Shown here: in pieces, positions 8,470 to 17,342 of the stretch
Layout: the number at the start of each line of letters is the position of its first letter
How positions within the stretch are numbered: the first letter of the stretch is position 1
Assembly (NCBI GenBank): GCA_037720595.1
Contig: JBBJLW010000006.1
Span: 1 to 64,000, forward strand
Direction: 5' to 3'
DNA from: Gaiellasilicea sp037720595
Lineage (GTDB): Bacteria; Actinomycetota; Thermoleophilia; Gaiellales; Gaiellaceae
DNA: 64,000 nucleotides
The notes under the pieces: model-generated
The model's database searches: none
Told to the model about the DNA's origin: nothing
Seen by the model: the letters and a program-made list of their open reading frames with translations, nothing else
Made by a program: the position numbers and the translations under genes

Positions 8470-9984
8470 CTACGGTCCGCCCACCGTGCTGTGGTGGACG
8501 TGCTCGTACCCCTGATGCGGCTCCCCCGCGTAGGGGAAGTTGACGTGGAAGGGACGATCGTTCACGTCCACCCCGTCACCGAGCAGGTTGTTCGGGCTGC
8601 GGTTCGCGTTGCCGCCGCACTCGCCGAGCGCGGCGACGACCGGGCCGACGACAGTCCCGTAGCCGCAGGCGAAGGCCCGCAGCTCGATGTCCGTCACGTC
8701 GTCCTCGAGCCGCCGGCCGTTCGGGAAGCCGGCGAAGTCGCCTGCGAGCACGCCGAGGCGGTTGCCCGCGCCGGCTGCGACCGTCGGCGCGATTCCGGTG
8801 TTCAGCCGGATCAGGTCCGCCAGCGTCGAGCCCGTGTTGTTCAGGTTGATCGGGCCCCCGACAGCGCGGAGATCGACGCCCGTGAGCAGGATCGCGACGA
8901 GGTCGTCGCGACCCGTCTCGGGCGCGTCGTCAAGTGCGTTGTAGAGCCCGTTCTCGAGCCTCGTCACCTCGGGCGCGAGGTACTCGTCCACGAACGCCGC
9001 GTCGCCGGACGGATCAGACGCGTTCCACGCGTCCTTCCGCGGGATCGGGATCACGACCTCATTGATCAGCGGGTTCGCGAGGCGCGACACCTGCACGAAA
9101 TGCCCCTCGCTCTTCGTGGAGCCATCCTTCTGGCGGATCTGGACGCGCTGCCTGCTCGCGGTCGCATAGACCCCGATCACGGCATCAGGATCGTTCGGCC
9201 CCGTCGGGACCGCGCGATCCTTCGTGAGCTGGGCGATCGGGATCTGGATCGCGATCGCATGCGTGTTGAACCCGCCGACGCCGTCGACGCCCGGCTCGAC
9301 CGGCAGCGCGATGTCGTGCAGGCCGTTGAACGGACGCAGGCCGGCGAGATCGAACACCGAGCCGAGATCGACGAAGAACGGATCGTCGGTCTGCCCTGCG
9401 TAGACCTTGCCGCCGCCCGGAAGATCACGGACGGCCGCGGCCATCAACGAGCCGTAGTTCGGCGTCGAGCGCGGGCCGATGTTGACCGGCGGGGTCGGGA
9501 GGTTCTCCGCGAGAACCGTGCCCTTCTTCTTGCCGCCTTCAACGCGCGTGACGCTGTAGAACTGCGGCCGATTCCAGTCCGTATCCGAGATCGTCTCGAT
9601 CGGACCGGTGTTGTAGAGGAACGTGTCCGGATTGCGGGTCTCGGTACGGAAGCGGAACTGGTAGCTGATGTCCTCCACCCCGTCGCCCGTGTTGTCGACC
9701 TTCAGCTCGTAGAGCACGCCTTCGCCGAACGCATGGAAGTTCGGTCCGCCGGCAGGCTCTTCGAGCGGAATGTAGTTCGCGACGATCGTGACCGTGTCGC
9801 GCCGGTCTGGACTGACGAACGCATAGACGTCCGTGTTGTCCGCAACCGGATCTTCCGAGATCAGCGGCGCTTCCCTGTGACTTGATGCGGTGCTTGCGCC
9901 GGGCCCTGGCCCGACGACTGCCGCAGCGAGCACAGCGAGCATGGCGACGGTGATCGCACCGGCTGCCAGGATTCTCGCCTTCAT
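8470..9984 (-). CDS. DUF4331 secreted protein, copy 2
   Basis: 504 aa, the larger paralogue. The start at ATG 9984 (MKARILAAGA) is favoured because AGGAGG sits 6 nt upstream; another ATG at 9990 abuts that site directly. A signal peptide leads into SSHREAPLISEDPVADNTD, then NIGPRSTPNY, ANPLINEVVIP and NGRRLEDDVTD. It is the promoter-proximal gene of the leftward block and faces an ECF sigma factor across a 163-bp gap that contains a nested inverted repeat. Control by that sigma factor is inference. Confidence 0.88.
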   Translation of the reverse strand: MKARILAAGAITVAMLAVLAAAVVGPGPGASTASSHREAPLISEDPVADNTDVYAFVSPDRRDTVTIVANYIPLEEPAGGPNFHAFGEGVLYELKVDNTGDGVEDISYQFRFRTETRNPDTFLYNTGPIETISDTDWNRPQFYSVTRVEGGKKKGTVLAENLPTPPVNIGPRSTPNYGSLMAAAVRDLPGGGKVYAGQTDDPFFVDLGSVFDLAGLRPFNGLHDIALPVEPGVDGVGGFNTHAIAIQIPIAQLTKDRAVPTGPNDPDAVIGVYATASRQRVQIRQKDGSTKSEGHFVQVSRLANPLINEVVIPIPRKDAWNASDPSGDAAFVDEYLAPEVTRLENGLYNALDDAPETGRDDLVAILLTGVDLRAVGGPINLNNTGSTLADLIRLNTGIAPTVAAGAGNRLGVLAGDFAGFPNGRRLEDDVTDIELRAFACGYGTVVGPVVAALGECGGNANRSPNNLLGDGVDVNDRPFHVNFPYAGEPHQGYEHVHHSTVGGP

Positions 9985-10013
9985 ACCCATCCTCCTTGTC
10001 GTGATGACGTCGC

Positions 10014-10082
10014 TGGTTCGAACGCTCGGGCAGGTCGGTTCGCATCGCGCCGACGAACCGACGGCGCGTGCACTGCGAACCA
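10014..10082. promoter_or_regulatory. Nested GGTTCG inverted repeats, candidate operator
   Basis: Two concentric inverted repeats lie between the DUF4331 gene and the divergent sigma gene: TGGTTCG (10014-10020) with CGAACCA (10076-10082), and TCGGTTCG (10035-10042) with CGAACCGA (10054-10061). Four copies of one hexamer in mirror order in a shared regulatory gap suggest a protein-binding site. Confidence 0.5.
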
Positions 10083-10147
10083 GGGGCGTGATCGTCTGCG
10101 CGCCGACGGTGGTAGCGTTCGGGGCCCGTCCCAAGCGGCCGGCTCCG

Positions 10148-10735
10148 ATGCGCATTCGCGACCACGCTCACCTGTCGGACGAAGCGCTCGTCGCGCTCGT
10201 CGCGCGCTCCGACGAAGCTGCGCTCGCGGAGCTCTACGACCGCGTCGGCGGGATCGCCTACGGCCTCGCGTATCGCGTCCTCCGGGACGAGTCACTCGCC
10301 GAGGACGCCGTTCAGGAGGCCTTTCTCGGGCTCTGGCGTGCAGCGGCCACCTTCATCCCGGAGCGGGCGAAGGCCTCGACTTGGATCCTGACGCTCGTCC
10401 ATCGTCGCGCGGTCGATCTCGTGCGGCGAGAAGAGCGCCGCCGCTCCGAGCCGCTGGAGGAGGCGCCCGAGGCCGCGACGGGATCGGCCGAGGACAGCGC
10501 CTGGCTGCAGCTCGAGCGCGAGCGCGTGCAGAATGCGCTGCGCCGCCTGCCGGATCAGCAGCGCGAGGCGCTCGAGCTCGCCTACTACGGCGGTTTCACC
10601 CAGTCCGAGCTCGCGGAACGGCTCGGCCAGCCGCTCGGAACGATCAAGAGCAGGATGTTCTCCGGGCTGTCGCGCATGCGCGAGCTGCTCGACGAGGGCG
10701 CAGAGAGGGACGCATGGACGACCACCACGAGCTGA
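10148..10735 (+). CDS. ECF RNA polymerase sigma factor
   Basis: 195-aa group 4 sigma factor. Region 2 is seen as LAELYDRVGGIAYGLAYRVL with EDAVQEAFLGLWR, and region 4 as LRRLPDQQREALELAYYGG followed by SELAERLGQPLGTIKSR. The ATG at 10148 starts the conserved part; the frame is open further upstream but without homology. It overlaps the anti-sigma gene by 22 nt, a usual arrangement. Likely targets are its own operon and perhaps the divergent DUF4331/metal block. Confidence 0.93.
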   Translation: MRIRDHAHLSDEALVALVARSDEAALAELYDRVGGIAYGLAYRVLRDESLAEDAVQEAFLGLWRAAATFIPERAKASTWILTLVHRRAVDLVRREERRRSEPLEEAPEAATGSAEDSAWLQLERERVQNALRRLPDQQREALELAYYGGFTQSELAERLGQPLGTIKSRMFSGLSRMRELLDEGAERDAWTTTTS

Positions 10736-11406
10736 CCGCCGCCTACGCGCTCGACGCGCTCGATCCGCGCGAGCGCGAGCGCTACGAGAACCATCTCGCC
10801 ACGTGCGAGAGCTGCCGAGAGGAGCTCGCCTCTTTCTGGGCAGTCTCGGGCGCGCTGGCGCACGCGGCCGGCGGGCCGTCTCCGGCACCCGCCCTCCGGG
10901 AGCGGATCCTCGCCCAGGCGAAGAGCGAGCAGCCGAACGTCGTGCGGCTTCGGCCTCGCTGGGCGTTGCCCGCGACCGCATCGCTCGCCGCGGTTGCGGC
11001 CGTGCTCGCGCTCGGCTTCGGCCTCTGGAGCGCGTCGCTCTCGCGCGAGCTAGACCGGGAGCGCACAGCACTCGCCGGGACAGGCGATGCGCTCGCGATC
11101 GTCTCCGATCCTGACGCCCACACGGTCCCATTCCGGGGCGCCGACGGTCACATCGTCGTCTCCGACACGGGTAAGGCGGCGGTCGTACTCTCCGGCATCG
11201 ACCCGGCGCCTGCGGGCAAGACCTACGAGCTCTGGGTCGTCGAGGGAGGCGTCTTCCGCCCGGCAGGGCTCTTCGACGGCGGCGAGGCCCGACTCGTGCA
11301 GGCGCTTTCGCGTCCGGTCGCGCCCGACGCGAAGGTTGCGGTCACGCTCGAGGAGGACGGCGGTGTCGAGACTCCGACGCAGCCGCCGCTCTTCGCGACG
11401 GTGTAG
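10714..11406 (+). CDS. RskA-family anti-sigma factor
   Basis: 230 aa. The N-terminal part carries a zinc-finger-like anti-sigma domain: ENHLATCESCREEL supplies the H-x3-C-x2-C cluster (about residues 28-35). A single membrane helix (about 90-110) follows, then an external RskA C-terminal domain ending in VTLEEDGGVETPTQPP, a typical tail. It should hold the upstream sigma factor at the membrane until a signal triggers release. Start at ATG within the end of the sigma gene. Confidence 0.92.
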   Translation: MDDHHELTAAYALDALDPRERERYENHLATCESCREELASFWAVSGALAHAAGGPSPAPALRERILAQAKSEQPNVVRLRPRWALPATASLAAVAAVLALGFGLWSASLSRELDRERTALAGTGDALAIVSDPDAHTVPFRGADGHIVVSDTGKAAVVLSGIDPAPAGKTYELWVVEGGVFRPAGLFDGGEARLVQALSRPVAPDAKVAVTLEEDGGVETPTQPPLFATV

Positions 11407-11449
11407 GAGCTGTGGAAAAGACGTAACGAAGGCTCGCCGATCGCCTCCG

Positions 11450-11455
11450 TAGACT
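11450..11455 (+). promoter_or_regulatory. -10-like TAGACT for recQ
   Basis: TAGACT ends 7 nt before the recQ ATG, which would give a leaderless or nearly leaderless mRNA. No clear -35 was found. Confidence 0.45.
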
Positions 11456-11462
11456 CGATCGG

Positions 11463-13457
11463 ATGAGCTCGCTCGTCCCCGCGCTGACTCGCCTATTCGG
11501 CTTTCCCGCTTTCCGCCCCGGTCAGGAGCGGGTTGTGCGGGCCGCGATCGAGGGCCGCGACACGCTCGCTCTGATGCCCACGGGCTCGGGGAAGTCGCTC
11601 ACCTACCAACTGGCGGCGATGCTGCGGCCGACACCGACGCTCGTGCTCAGCCCGCTGATCGCGCTCATGAAAGACCAGATGGACAAGCTGCCGCCGGAGA
11701 TCGCCGGGCAAGCGACGTTGCTCAACTCCTCGCTCGAGCCGGACGAGGCGGCACGCCGACTTCGAGGTGTAGCCGACGGGCGCTACCGGCTTCTCTACGC
11801 CGCTCCCGAGCGGCTTCGTCAGCGCTCGTTCGTGGACGCGCTCGCCGAGATCGACGTCGGTCTGGTCGTGATCGACGAGGTGCACTGCGTCAGCATGTGG
11901 GGACACGACTTCCGCCCCGATTACCTCTTCATCCGGCGCGCGCTCGAACGCATTGGGCGGCCGTCGATCCTCGGGATGACCGCGACGGCGACGCCCGAGA
12001 CGGAGCGGCAGATCGCGGAGGCGCTCGGCCGCGACCCCGAGATCGTGCGCACCTCCGTCGTTCGCCCGAACCTGCGCTACGACATCGAGCTCGTCGACAA
12101 CGAGGACGACCGGCTGCGGGCGCTCGTGCGACGCTTGCGCGAGCTGCGCGGCGCCTCGGCGATCGTCTACGCGCGCTCGCGACTCTCGTGCGAGAAGCTC
12201 GCGCGGACGCTGCGCGCGCACGACCTCGGCGCCGCCCATTACCACGCGGGCCTGGAGCCGGCCGAGCGCTCCGCCACCCAGGAGGAGTTCATCGAAGGCC
12301 GGGTTCAGACGGTCGTCGCGACGACGGCCTTCGGGATGGGGATCGACAAGCCGGATATCCGCCTCGTTGCGCTCTACAACTACCCCGAGTCGCTGGAGAG
12401 CTACGTCCAGATGATCGGTCGGGCCGGTCGGGACGGGCGCGCCTCGGACACGCTCCTGCTCGCGAGCCGCGCCGACGCGGGCACGTTGAAGCGCTTTGCG
12501 CGCTCCGACATCCCGACCCGCGCCGACCTCCGCAGCGTCTACGGACGGCTGCGCGGCCGCGCCGAGGTGCAGCCGGAGGAGCTCGGCTCCGGATTGCGGG
12601 GCGAGCCGGATCCGCGCGTGCTCGTCGGGATGCTCGAGCAGGTGGGGCTCGTCCAGCGCAGCTTCGACGTCGGCCGATCGATGCAGATCGAGGTTCCCGA
12701 CCCTCCCGCGGATTCGGGCGCGCGCATCGACGCACTGCTGGCGCGCTACGAGGCGGAGGCGATCACGCGCGCCGACCGGCTCGTCCGCTTTGCAGAGTCG
12801 GCGCGATGCCGTCACCGCCAGGTTGCCGAGCATTTCGGTGAGCGACTCGAAGAGGACTGCGGGATGTGCGACGTCTGCTCGCCTCTGGCGAGGCTGGAAC
12901 CGGAGCGGGCCGCCGCGGCGCCCCTACCGGACGACATCGGCGCGACGATCTACCGAACCGTGCTCGAGCTGCGCTGGCCGCTCGGGCGCACCGGTCTCAC
13001 CGCGTTGCTGCGCGGCTCGATGAGCGCGCCCAAGTCGGCTCGACGCTCGGCGGCGTTCGGCGCGCTCGCCGCCGCGACCCAGGCGGACGTCAAGCGCTGG
13101 ATCCAGCTCCTCGAGGTAGCCGGAGCGCTCCAGGTCTTCGAGAGCGAGGACGGATTCCGGCTGCTCCGAGCGGTGCCTGGCACCGACGTGCCCGCGATCT
13201 CGAAGGGGGCAGCCGGAGCTTCGGGGGTGCCGGCCGACGAGGGGCTCTTCGAGGAACTTCGCGCCTGGCGGCTAGAGCGCGCCCGGAGCGACGAGGTGCC
13301 CGCGTACGTCGTCCTGCACGACGCGACCCTGCGCGAGCTCGCGACCGCTAAGCCGACCTCCGAGGCCGACCTCGCCGGCGTCAAGGGCTTCGGCCCGGCG
13401 AAGCTCGAGCGCTACGCGGACGACGTGCTCGCCGTAATCTCGGCCGCCGGCGCCTAA
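11463..13457 (+). CDS. recQ: ATP-dependent DNA helicase RecQ
   Basis: 664-aa superfamily 2 helicase for 3'-5' unwinding in recombination and repair. Walker A is MPTGSGKS (about 39-46), the DExH box is IDEVHC with the RecQ aromatic loop SMWGHDFRP just after, and helicase C ends with QMIGRAGRDGR. A Cys-rich zinc site (RCRHRQVAEHF then CGMCDVC) precedes the winged-helix region, and an HRDC-type domain occupies about residues 570-660. Organisation and length are normal for RecQ. Confidence 0.95.
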   Translation: MSSLVPALTRLFGFPAFRPGQERVVRAAIEGRDTLALMPTGSGKSLTYQLAAMLRPTPTLVLSPLIALMKDQMDKLPPEIAGQATLLNSSLEPDEAARRLRGVADGRYRLLYAAPERLRQRSFVDALAEIDVGLVVIDEVHCVSMWGHDFRPDYLFIRRALERIGRPSILGMTATATPETERQIAEALGRDPEIVRTSVVRPNLRYDIELVDNEDDRLRALVRRLRELRGASAIVYARSRLSCEKLARTLRAHDLGAAHYHAGLEPAERSATQEEFIEGRVQTVVATTAFGMGIDKPDIRLVALYNYPESLESYVQMIGRAGRDGRASDTLLLASRADAGTLKRFARSDIPTRADLRSVYGRLRGRAEVQPEELGSGLRGEPDPRVLVGMLEQVGLVQRSFDVGRSMQIEVPDPPADSGARIDALLARYEAEAITRADRLVRFAESARCRHRQVAEHFGERLEEDCGMCDVCSPLARLEPERAAAAPLPDDIGATIYRTVLELRWPLGRTGLTALLRGSMSAPKSARRSAAFGALAAATQADVKRWIQLLEVAGALQVFESEDGFRLLRAVPGTDVPAISKGAAGASGVPADEGLFEELRAWRLERARSDEVPAYVVLHDATLRELATAKPTSEADLAGVKGFGPAKLERYADDVLAVISAAGA

Positions 13458-13475
13458 AAGAACGAGGGCCTGAAC

Positions 13476-13481
13476 TACACT
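13476..13481 (+). promoter_or_regulatory. -10-like TACACT for the PBP gene
   Basis: TACACT ends 7 nt before the TTG start at 13489, supporting that start and a leaderless transcript. Confidence 0.45.
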
Positions 13482-13488
13482 TCGGCGC

Positions 13489-15924
13489 TTGCGTTTGAAA
13501 CGAAAGCAAGGCCCGCCGAAGCGGCGGCGCCGGATCCGCAAGAGCAGGCTCCTCGCGCTCCTCACCGTCCTCGGGCTCCTCGGATCGGTGTCGTTCAGCT
13601 TCGGGCTAATCACGGCGATCGCGGGCGAGCTTCCGCAGCTCGACCCCAGCCGCCAGCTCGAGCAGCAGGTCAACGGCCACATCTACGCCGCGGCGCGCAA
13701 GGGTTCACCCGGACCGCCCCGCATCCTGACCGTCCTCCGCGGCTCCGAAGCGCGCACCCTCATCGAGTTCGACGAGATCAATCCCTGGATGCGGCACGCG
13801 ATCGTCGCGGTCGAGGATCGGCGCTATTGGGAGCACCGGGGCGTCGACATCCGCGGGATCGGGCGTGCGCTCTGGGCGGACATCCGGCAGAAGAAGGTGG
13901 TCGAGGGAGGCTCCACGATCACGCAGCAATTCGTCAAGAACGCGCTGGATCGCGACCAGAAGACGATCGCCCGCAAGGTGCGCGAGGCGGCGCTCGCCTG
14001 GCAGCTCCACCAGAGGTGGTCGAAACGGCGGATCCTCGAGGCCTACCTGAACACGATCTATTTCGGAAACGGTGCCTACGGCGTCCAGCAGGCCTCGCTC
14101 ACGTATTTCGGCCACGGGGCGGGCGATCTGGAGCTGCACGAGGCAGCGCTCCTCGCCGGGATCCCGGCGAACCCGACCTCCTACGACCCGGTTGTCTCCC
14201 CGCGGGCCGCGCGCGACCGGCGGCTCGTCGTGCTCCAGGCGATGGTCGAGGAGGGAAAGATCACGCCGCAGCAGCTCCTCGCTGCGAACGCGGCGCCGCT
14301 ACCGCCCGCCCGAGACGTCAGGTTGCCGGGCACCGAGGGACCCGCCCAGTACTTCGTCAACTACGTCAAGCGGCAGCTCGTCGAGGAATACGGCGCGGCA
14401 CGGGTGTACGGCGGCGGGCTCGAGGTGCACACGACGATCGACCTCGATCTTCAGAGCGCAGCGCGCGACGCGATCGCCGGGACGCTGACCGACCCGGACG
14501 GCCCGACCGCCGCGCTCGTCGCAATCGATCCTCGCACCGGGGCCGTCAAGGCGATGGTCGGCGGCTCGAACTACCGCAAGAGCCAGTTCAACCTCGCGGT
14601 CCAGAGCGAGCGTCAACCCGGCTCGGCCTTCAAGCCCTTCGTGCTCGCGACCGCGCTGCGTCAGGGAATCTCGCCGGCCACGCGCTTCGACTCGAAGCCG
14701 CAGGAGATCGACCTCGGCGACAAGTACTGGGTCGTCTCGAACTACGACGACGTCTACTACGGCTCGGTGGATCTCGAGCAGGCAACGATCGAGTCGGACA
14801 ACGCCGTCTACGCGCAGCTCACCGGCCTTGTCGGCTCCCGCAAGGTCGCGGAGACGGCGAAGGCGATGGGAATCCAGAGCCGGCTCCAGGGCTATTATTC
14901 GATCGGGCTCGGCACAGAGTCGGTCAACCCGCTCGAGCTTGCGCGCGCCTACGCCGCCTTCGCGAACAACGGCCTGCGAATCGACGGAGCGATTCTCGGC
15001 AACCGGCCGCGCGTGATCGACTCGATCGCCGAAGGCGGCACGGAGCGGCGCAACACGCCTGTCGGCAAGCGCGTGCTCACTCCTACGGACGCCCGGACCG
15101 TCAACTCGATCCTGCAGAAGGTCGTCTCCCAAGGGACGGGCACACGCGCGCAGCTACCGGACCGGCCCGTGGCCGGCAAGACGGGCACGACCGAGAACTA
15201 CGGCGACGCCTGGTTCGTCGGCTACACGCCACAACTCGTGGTCGCTGTCTGGGTCGGCTATCCGGAGACGCTGCAGCCCATGCTGACCGAGTTCGACGGC
15301 GAGGCCGTGACCGGCGGCAGCTACCCGGCGGAGATCTGGAAGGCCTTCGCCGAGGTGGCGCTCGAGGATCTCGAGGCCGAGGCATTTCTCACGCCGCCGT
15401 TCCGCTACACCGAGGCGAAGCTCGTGGTCCGCCGCGACGAGCGCCTGCTGCTCGACAACGGGATCTGCGACGCTAGGCAGGAGGTCGTCTACTTCGACGG
15501 CAGGGGCCCGCGGGCTTCGGCGAACTGCCGCGAGGACGAGGTGCAGGTGCCGGGCGTGATCGGCCAGTCGCTCGCGGCGGCCGAGCGCCGTCTGACCGCG
15601 CAACCGCTGACCGCCGAGGTCGTCTACAAGCCGGCCGCGGCGCTGCAACGGGCCGGGGTCGTCGTCGACCAGCGGCCGAAGCGCGGCTATGCAGCGTCGT
15701 TCGACAAGGTGATCCTCGTCGTCACGAAGCCGGTGCACGGCGTGATCCCGAACGTCGTCGGCGCGAGCCTCGAGCAAGCGCGGTCGAAGCTGGAGCGGCT
15801 GAAGCTCGTGCCCGCGGTGACCTACGTGGACGGTGCTTCCGGCGCGGTCCTCGGGCAGATGCCGAAGCCCGGACTTGCCGCGTCGCCGGGACTCGAAGTC
15901 AAGCTCGTCGTGGCTCGGGGCTGA
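13489..15924 (+). CDS. Class A penicillin-binding protein with PASTA domains
   Basis: 811-aa bifunctional peptidoglycan synthase. A basic cytoplasmic tail and one membrane helix (about 21-47) are followed by a GT51 glycosyltransferase domain (EDRRYWEHRGVD, Glu 109; EGGSTITQQFVKN). The transpeptidase domain has SAFK (379-382), SDN (436-438) and KTGT (564-567). Two PASTA-like repeats fill about 685-810 (VPGVIGQSLAAAE, IPNVVGASLEQA). It polymerises and cross-links cell wall outside the membrane. The start is TTG; a second TTG lies two codons later. It ends 26 nt inside the convergent glycosylase gene. Confidence 0.93.
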   Translation: MRLKRKQGPPKRRRRIRKSRLLALLTVLGLLGSVSFSFGLITAIAGELPQLDPSRQLEQQVNGHIYAAARKGSPGPPRILTVLRGSEARTLIEFDEINPWMRHAIVAVEDRRYWEHRGVDIRGIGRALWADIRQKKVVEGGSTITQQFVKNALDRDQKTIARKVREAALAWQLHQRWSKRRILEAYLNTIYFGNGAYGVQQASLTYFGHGAGDLELHEAALLAGIPANPTSYDPVVSPRAARDRRLVVLQAMVEEGKITPQQLLAANAAPLPPARDVRLPGTEGPAQYFVNYVKRQLVEEYGAARVYGGGLEVHTTIDLDLQSAARDAIAGTLTDPDGPTAALVAIDPRTGAVKAMVGGSNYRKSQFNLAVQSERQPGSAFKPFVLATALRQGISPATRFDSKPQEIDLGDKYWVVSNYDDVYYGSVDLEQATIESDNAVYAQLTGLVGSRKVAETAKAMGIQSRLQGYYSIGLGTESVNPLELARAYAAFANNGLRIDGAILGNRPRVIDSIAEGGTERRNTPVGKRVLTPTDARTVNSILQKVVSQGTGTRAQLPDRPVAGKTGTTENYGDAWFVGYTPQLVVAVWVGYPETLQPMLTEFDGEAVTGGSYPAEIWKAFAEVALEDLEAEAFLTPPFRYTEAKLVVRRDERLLLDNGICDARQEVVYFDGRGPRASANCREDEVQVPGVIGQSLAAAERRLTAQPLTAEVVYKPAAALQRAGVVVDQRPKRGYAASFDKVILVVTKPVHGVIPNVVGASLEQARSKLERLKLVPAVTYVDGASGAVLGQMPKPGLAASPGLEVKLVVARG

Positions 15925-16480
15925 TCAGCGGTCGGCTGAGGAAGCGCGAGCCGGCCACGGCGTAACGCCACGGCAGCTCTGCGGCCCGGCTGATCCCGAT
16001 CCTCGAGCCGGCGACGATCTCCACGTGCTTCGAGCGCGGGACGAGGTCGAACGGGGCTGTGTCGAGGCGGAGGCCGTCGTGCTCGCGCGTCACGCCGAGC
16101 GCCTGGCAGAGCCGACCGGGTCCTGCGCAGAGCAGACGCGGATCGTCGAGCCCACGTCGCTTCCGCATCCGCTCGAGCCCGACGGCAGGCTCCAGCGCGC
16201 GCACGAGCACGGCAGCCGCGCTCCCCTCCTCCTCGCAGACGAGGTTCAGGCACCAGTGAATCCCGTAGGAGCGATAGACGTAGGCGCACCCAGGCGGGCC
16301 GAACATCGACGCGTTGCGCGGCGTCCGCCCGCGATAGCCGTGACTTGCCGGGTCGGTGCTGTCGTAGGCCTCGACCTCGACGATCGCTCCGCCCACTCCG
16401 TCGAGGAACAGCGTCGCGCCGAGCAGATCGGGCGCGACCTCGTGCACGCTGCGCGCGAAGAAGTCGGCGCTGAGATTCAC
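15899..16480 (-). CDS. 3-methyladenine (alkyladenine) DNA glycosylase
   Basis: 193-aa Mpg/AAG-family base-excision repair enzyme. Typical stretches are VEVEAYDSTDPASHGYRG, RNASMFGPPGCAYVYRSYG, HWCLNLV and GPGRLCQALG. The start was set at GTG 16480 (VNLSADFFARSV), which matches where the family begins; the frame continues upstream without similarity. It lies 26 nt after a RemA-like gene and may be co-transcribed with it. The 3' end overlaps the convergent PBP gene. Confidence 0.92.
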   Translation of the reverse strand: MNLSADFFARSVHEVAPDLLGATLFLDGVGGAIVEVEAYDSTDPASHGYRGRTPRNASMFGPPGCAYVYRSYGIHWCLNLVCEEEGSAAAVLVRALEPAVGLERMRKRRGLDDPRLLCAGPGRLCQALGVTREHDGLRLDTAPFDLVPRSKHVEIVAGSRIGISRAAELPWRYAVAGSRFLSRPLISPEPRRA

Positions 16481-16506
16481 CCCATCCCGGGAGCTCGGAA
16501 GAGTGC

Positions 16507-16845
16507 TCAGAAGAGCTTCGACGGCTCCGGCGACCGCGCCGACGACTCGAGCAGGCTCCGTGCGCGCCGGCCGAGGTCGGCCAGATCGACTCTGCCGCTC
16601 GACGCGTCCTCGGCGAGGCGCTCCGCGAGCGAGAGAGCCTCCTCGAGGAGCGGCGTACTCGCAGCAGCGTCTTGACCCATCTCCTGCAGGATCGTCCGCT
16701 CCGTGCGCGAGGCGACGATCGGATCCGTCACGCCCTCGACCCACACCAGCGTGCGCTGCCCGCCGCCTCGCGCGTCGCCCGTGATCGGCTGGAGCGCATA
16801 GATCCGGTCGGCGCGAGCGTACTTGCCGAAGCCGAGGAAAACCAT
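16507..16845 (-). CDS. RemA/DUF370-like protein
   Basis: 112 aa from ATG 16845 (MVFLGFGKYARADRIY); ATGs at 16866 and 16869 are also in frame. The first 60 residues resemble the RemA/DUF370 fold (FGKYARADRIYALQP and TDPIVASRTERTILQ), a DNA-binding regulator known to control matrix genes in Bacillus. A C-terminal extension of about 50 helical residues is not part of the standard domain. No ribosome-binding site is visible. Its start is almost back-to-back with the divergent DUF427 gene. Confidence 0.6.
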   Translation of the reverse strand: MVFLGFGKYARADRIYALQPITGDARGGGQRTLVWVEGVTDPIVASRTERTILQEMGQDAAASTPLLEEALSLAERLAEDASSGRVDLADLGRRARSLLESSARSPEPSKLF

Positions 16846-16875
16846 GCGGAGAGCGTCCACCGGCATCATTGTCGC

Positions 16876-17340
16876 ATGGAACGCGTCGCCGACTATCCCC
16901 GACCGCCCCGTCTCGAGCCCGTGAGCGACCGGATCCGCGTCATCCTCGGCGGCGTCACCGTTGCGGATTCGACGCGCGCGCACCGAGTGCTCGAGACGAC
17001 GCATCCTCCGGTCTACTACGTTCCGCGCGAGGACGTCCTCGCCGGTGCGCTCGAGCCGACGGGCGGCCGCGCGACGGTCTGCGAGTGGAAAGGGAGCGCG
17101 ACCTACTTCGACATCGTCGGCGGCGCGCGCCGGGCGGAGCGCGCCGCGTGGTCGTATCCCGAGCCGGCGCGAGGCTTCGAGCCCATCCGCGACGCCGTCG
17201 CCTTCTACTGCGCTCCGATGGACGCGTGCTTCGTGGGCGAGGAGCAGGCGACGCCGCAGCCGGGCGGCTTCTACGGCGGCTGGGTCACGAGCTCGATCGA
17301 AGGCCCCTTCAAGGGCGGGCCTGGCGCAGCCGGCTGGTAG
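16876..17340 (+). CDS. DUF427 domain protein
   Basis: 154-aa protein of the small beta-rich DUF427 family: RIRVILGGVTVADSTRAHRV, PPVYYVPREDV, GRATVCEWKGSATYFD and PEPARGFEPIRDAVAFY. Function is not established for the family. The ATG is only 6 nt from an in-frame ATG of the divergent RemA-like gene, so at least one promoter must lie inside a coding sequence or the mRNA is leaderless. It ends 2 nt before the convergent DegT gene ends. Confidence 0.88.
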   Translation: MERVADYPRPPRLEPVSDRIRVILGGVTVADSTRAHRVLETTHPPVYYVPREDVLAGALEPTGGRATVCEWKGSATYFDIVGGARRAERAAWSYPEPARGFEPIRDAVAFYCAPMDACFVGEEQATPQPGGFYGGWVTSSIEGPFKGGPGAAGW

Positions 17341-17342
17341 CG

